This document shows positions 63,521-64,000 of a stretch of DNA of 64,000 nucleotides, in pieces. A program made the translations under genes and the position numbers. How positions within the stretch are numbered: position 1 is the first letter of the stretch; each line of letters opens with the position of its first letter. The stretch is taken from NCBI RefSeq assembly GCF_003951285.1, contig NZ_RXFQ01000006.1, forward strand, positions 124,001 to 188,000, read 5' to 3'. Source of the DNA: Variovorax beijingensis (lineage in GTDB: Bacteria; Pseudomonadota; Gammaproteobacteria; Burkholderiales; Burkholderiaceae_C). The notes beneath the pieces are model-generated. The model had not been told where the DNA came from. It saw only the letters and a program-made list of their open reading frames with translations, and searched no databases.

Positions 63521-64000
63521 ATGAAGACCCTCCCCGATTTCGCCCCCGCTCCCTCGGCCACGCGGCGCGACTACGTGGCGCAGACCCTGCGCGACGCCAT
63601 CCTCACCGGCAAGATCGCGCCCGGCACGCAGCTGGTCGAGAGCCACTTCGCCACCCAGTTCGGCGTCAGCCGCGGCCTGCTGCGCGAGGCGATCCGCGAG
63701 CTCATCGAGACCGGCCTGCTCGTGAACAAGCCCTACGCCGGCACCTACGTGACCGACATCAGCGAGGAAACCATGAGCGACGTGTACGAAGTGCGCCGCA
63801 TCATGGAAAGGCAGGCGTTCATCCGCCTGTGGCCGCAGCGCGACGCAGCCTTTCGCGCCGAGATGACCGCACGCTACGAGGCACTGGCCGAAGCCGCCTC
63901 CAGCAGCGAGCTGCATCGCGAGAGCGCGGCGGAGGCCCACTTCCACGGCCTGGTCTACGAGCGCTGCGGCAATCAGCTGCTGCTCGATGTCTGGCGCCAG
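63521..64000 (+). CDS. GntR-family regulator, FCD subfamily (truncated by window end)
   Basis: The visible 160 residues contain a winged helix-turn-helix (about 14-82; LRDAILTGKIAPGTQLVESHFATQFGVSRGLLREAIRELIETGLLV in parts) and the start of the helical FCD ligand-binding domain (DVYEVRRIMERQAF). The gene runs off the right edge without a stop. It lies 37 bases after the permease gene. Its likely operator is the palindrome at 59409-59423. Confidence 0.9.
   Translation, partial: MKTLPDFAPAPSATRRDYVAQTLRDAILTGKIAPGTQLVESHFATQFGVSRGLLREAIRELIETGLLVNKPYAGTYVTDISEETMSDVYEVRRIMERQAFIRLWPQRDAAFRAEMTARYEALAEAASSSELHRESAAEAHFHGLVYERCGNQLLLDVWRQ

Overview
The window is high-GC (about two thirds G+C by eye), densely coding chromosomal DNA of a betaproteobacterium. 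The protein styles and gene orders fit Burkholderiales, family Comamonadaceae, and most resemble Variovorax; this is judgement from memory, not a search. The left edge (rpmH-rnpA-yidD-yidC-mnmE) is the block that normally flanks dnaA and oriC, so the window probably starts close to the replication origin. I saw no tRNA, rRNA, IS element, prophage or CRISPR array.

Layout. 45-4182: ribosome, membrane-insertion and tRNA-modification block. 4273-7801: cyclic-nucleotide-binding protein, zinc-ribbon membrane protein and a KefB-type antiporter. 7889-10858: KDO/LPS genes kdsD-kdsC-lptC, then a short-chain dehydrogenase. 10939-14395: glycine-rich RNA-binding protein, then two riboswitch-controlled units in a row: a yybP-ykoY (Mn2+) element before a TMEM165/GDT1 transporter and a SAM-II element before metX-metW. 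14433-21598: mixed housekeeping genes (YigZ, ion channel, bactofilin, DUF72, M20 peptidase, lipase-like hydrolase, MFS, YidB). 21699-29969: exported M20 peptidase, rsmE and amgK, divergent from lptD-surA-rsmA. 30319-31205: secreted RNase Sa-type guanyl ribonuclease with a barstar-family partner. 31386-33728: malic enzyme.

33895-39909: an unusual five-gene run (SPFH protein, zinc-ribbon/DUF4178 membrane protein, DUF350 protein, membrane-anchored spermidine-synthase-like protein, Tat-type lipoprotein flavin amine oxidase). An S-adenosylmethionine decarboxylase gene (44446-44826) lies 4.5 kb further on, in an operon with murU and pepP. Together these suggest a membrane or cell-envelope polyamine pathway, and this is the most interesting candidate system here. 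44962-48138: tkt and gap. 48213-56283: lipoproteins, Nramp transporter, protealysin-like M4 protease with an emfourin-like inhibitor, YciI, pirin, VOC protein and amidase. 56359-59302: CYTH/CHAD protein, an AT-richer orphan membrane protein, SlyD. 59440-64000: a polar amino-acid ABC transporter operon containing a class IV aminotransferase homologue that seems to lack the catalytic lysine, ending in a truncated GntR/FCD regulator; a perfect 15-bp palindrome just upstream of the operon is its likely operator.

Starts were chosen by family alignment, ribosome-binding sites and overlaps. Domain positions are estimates by eye.
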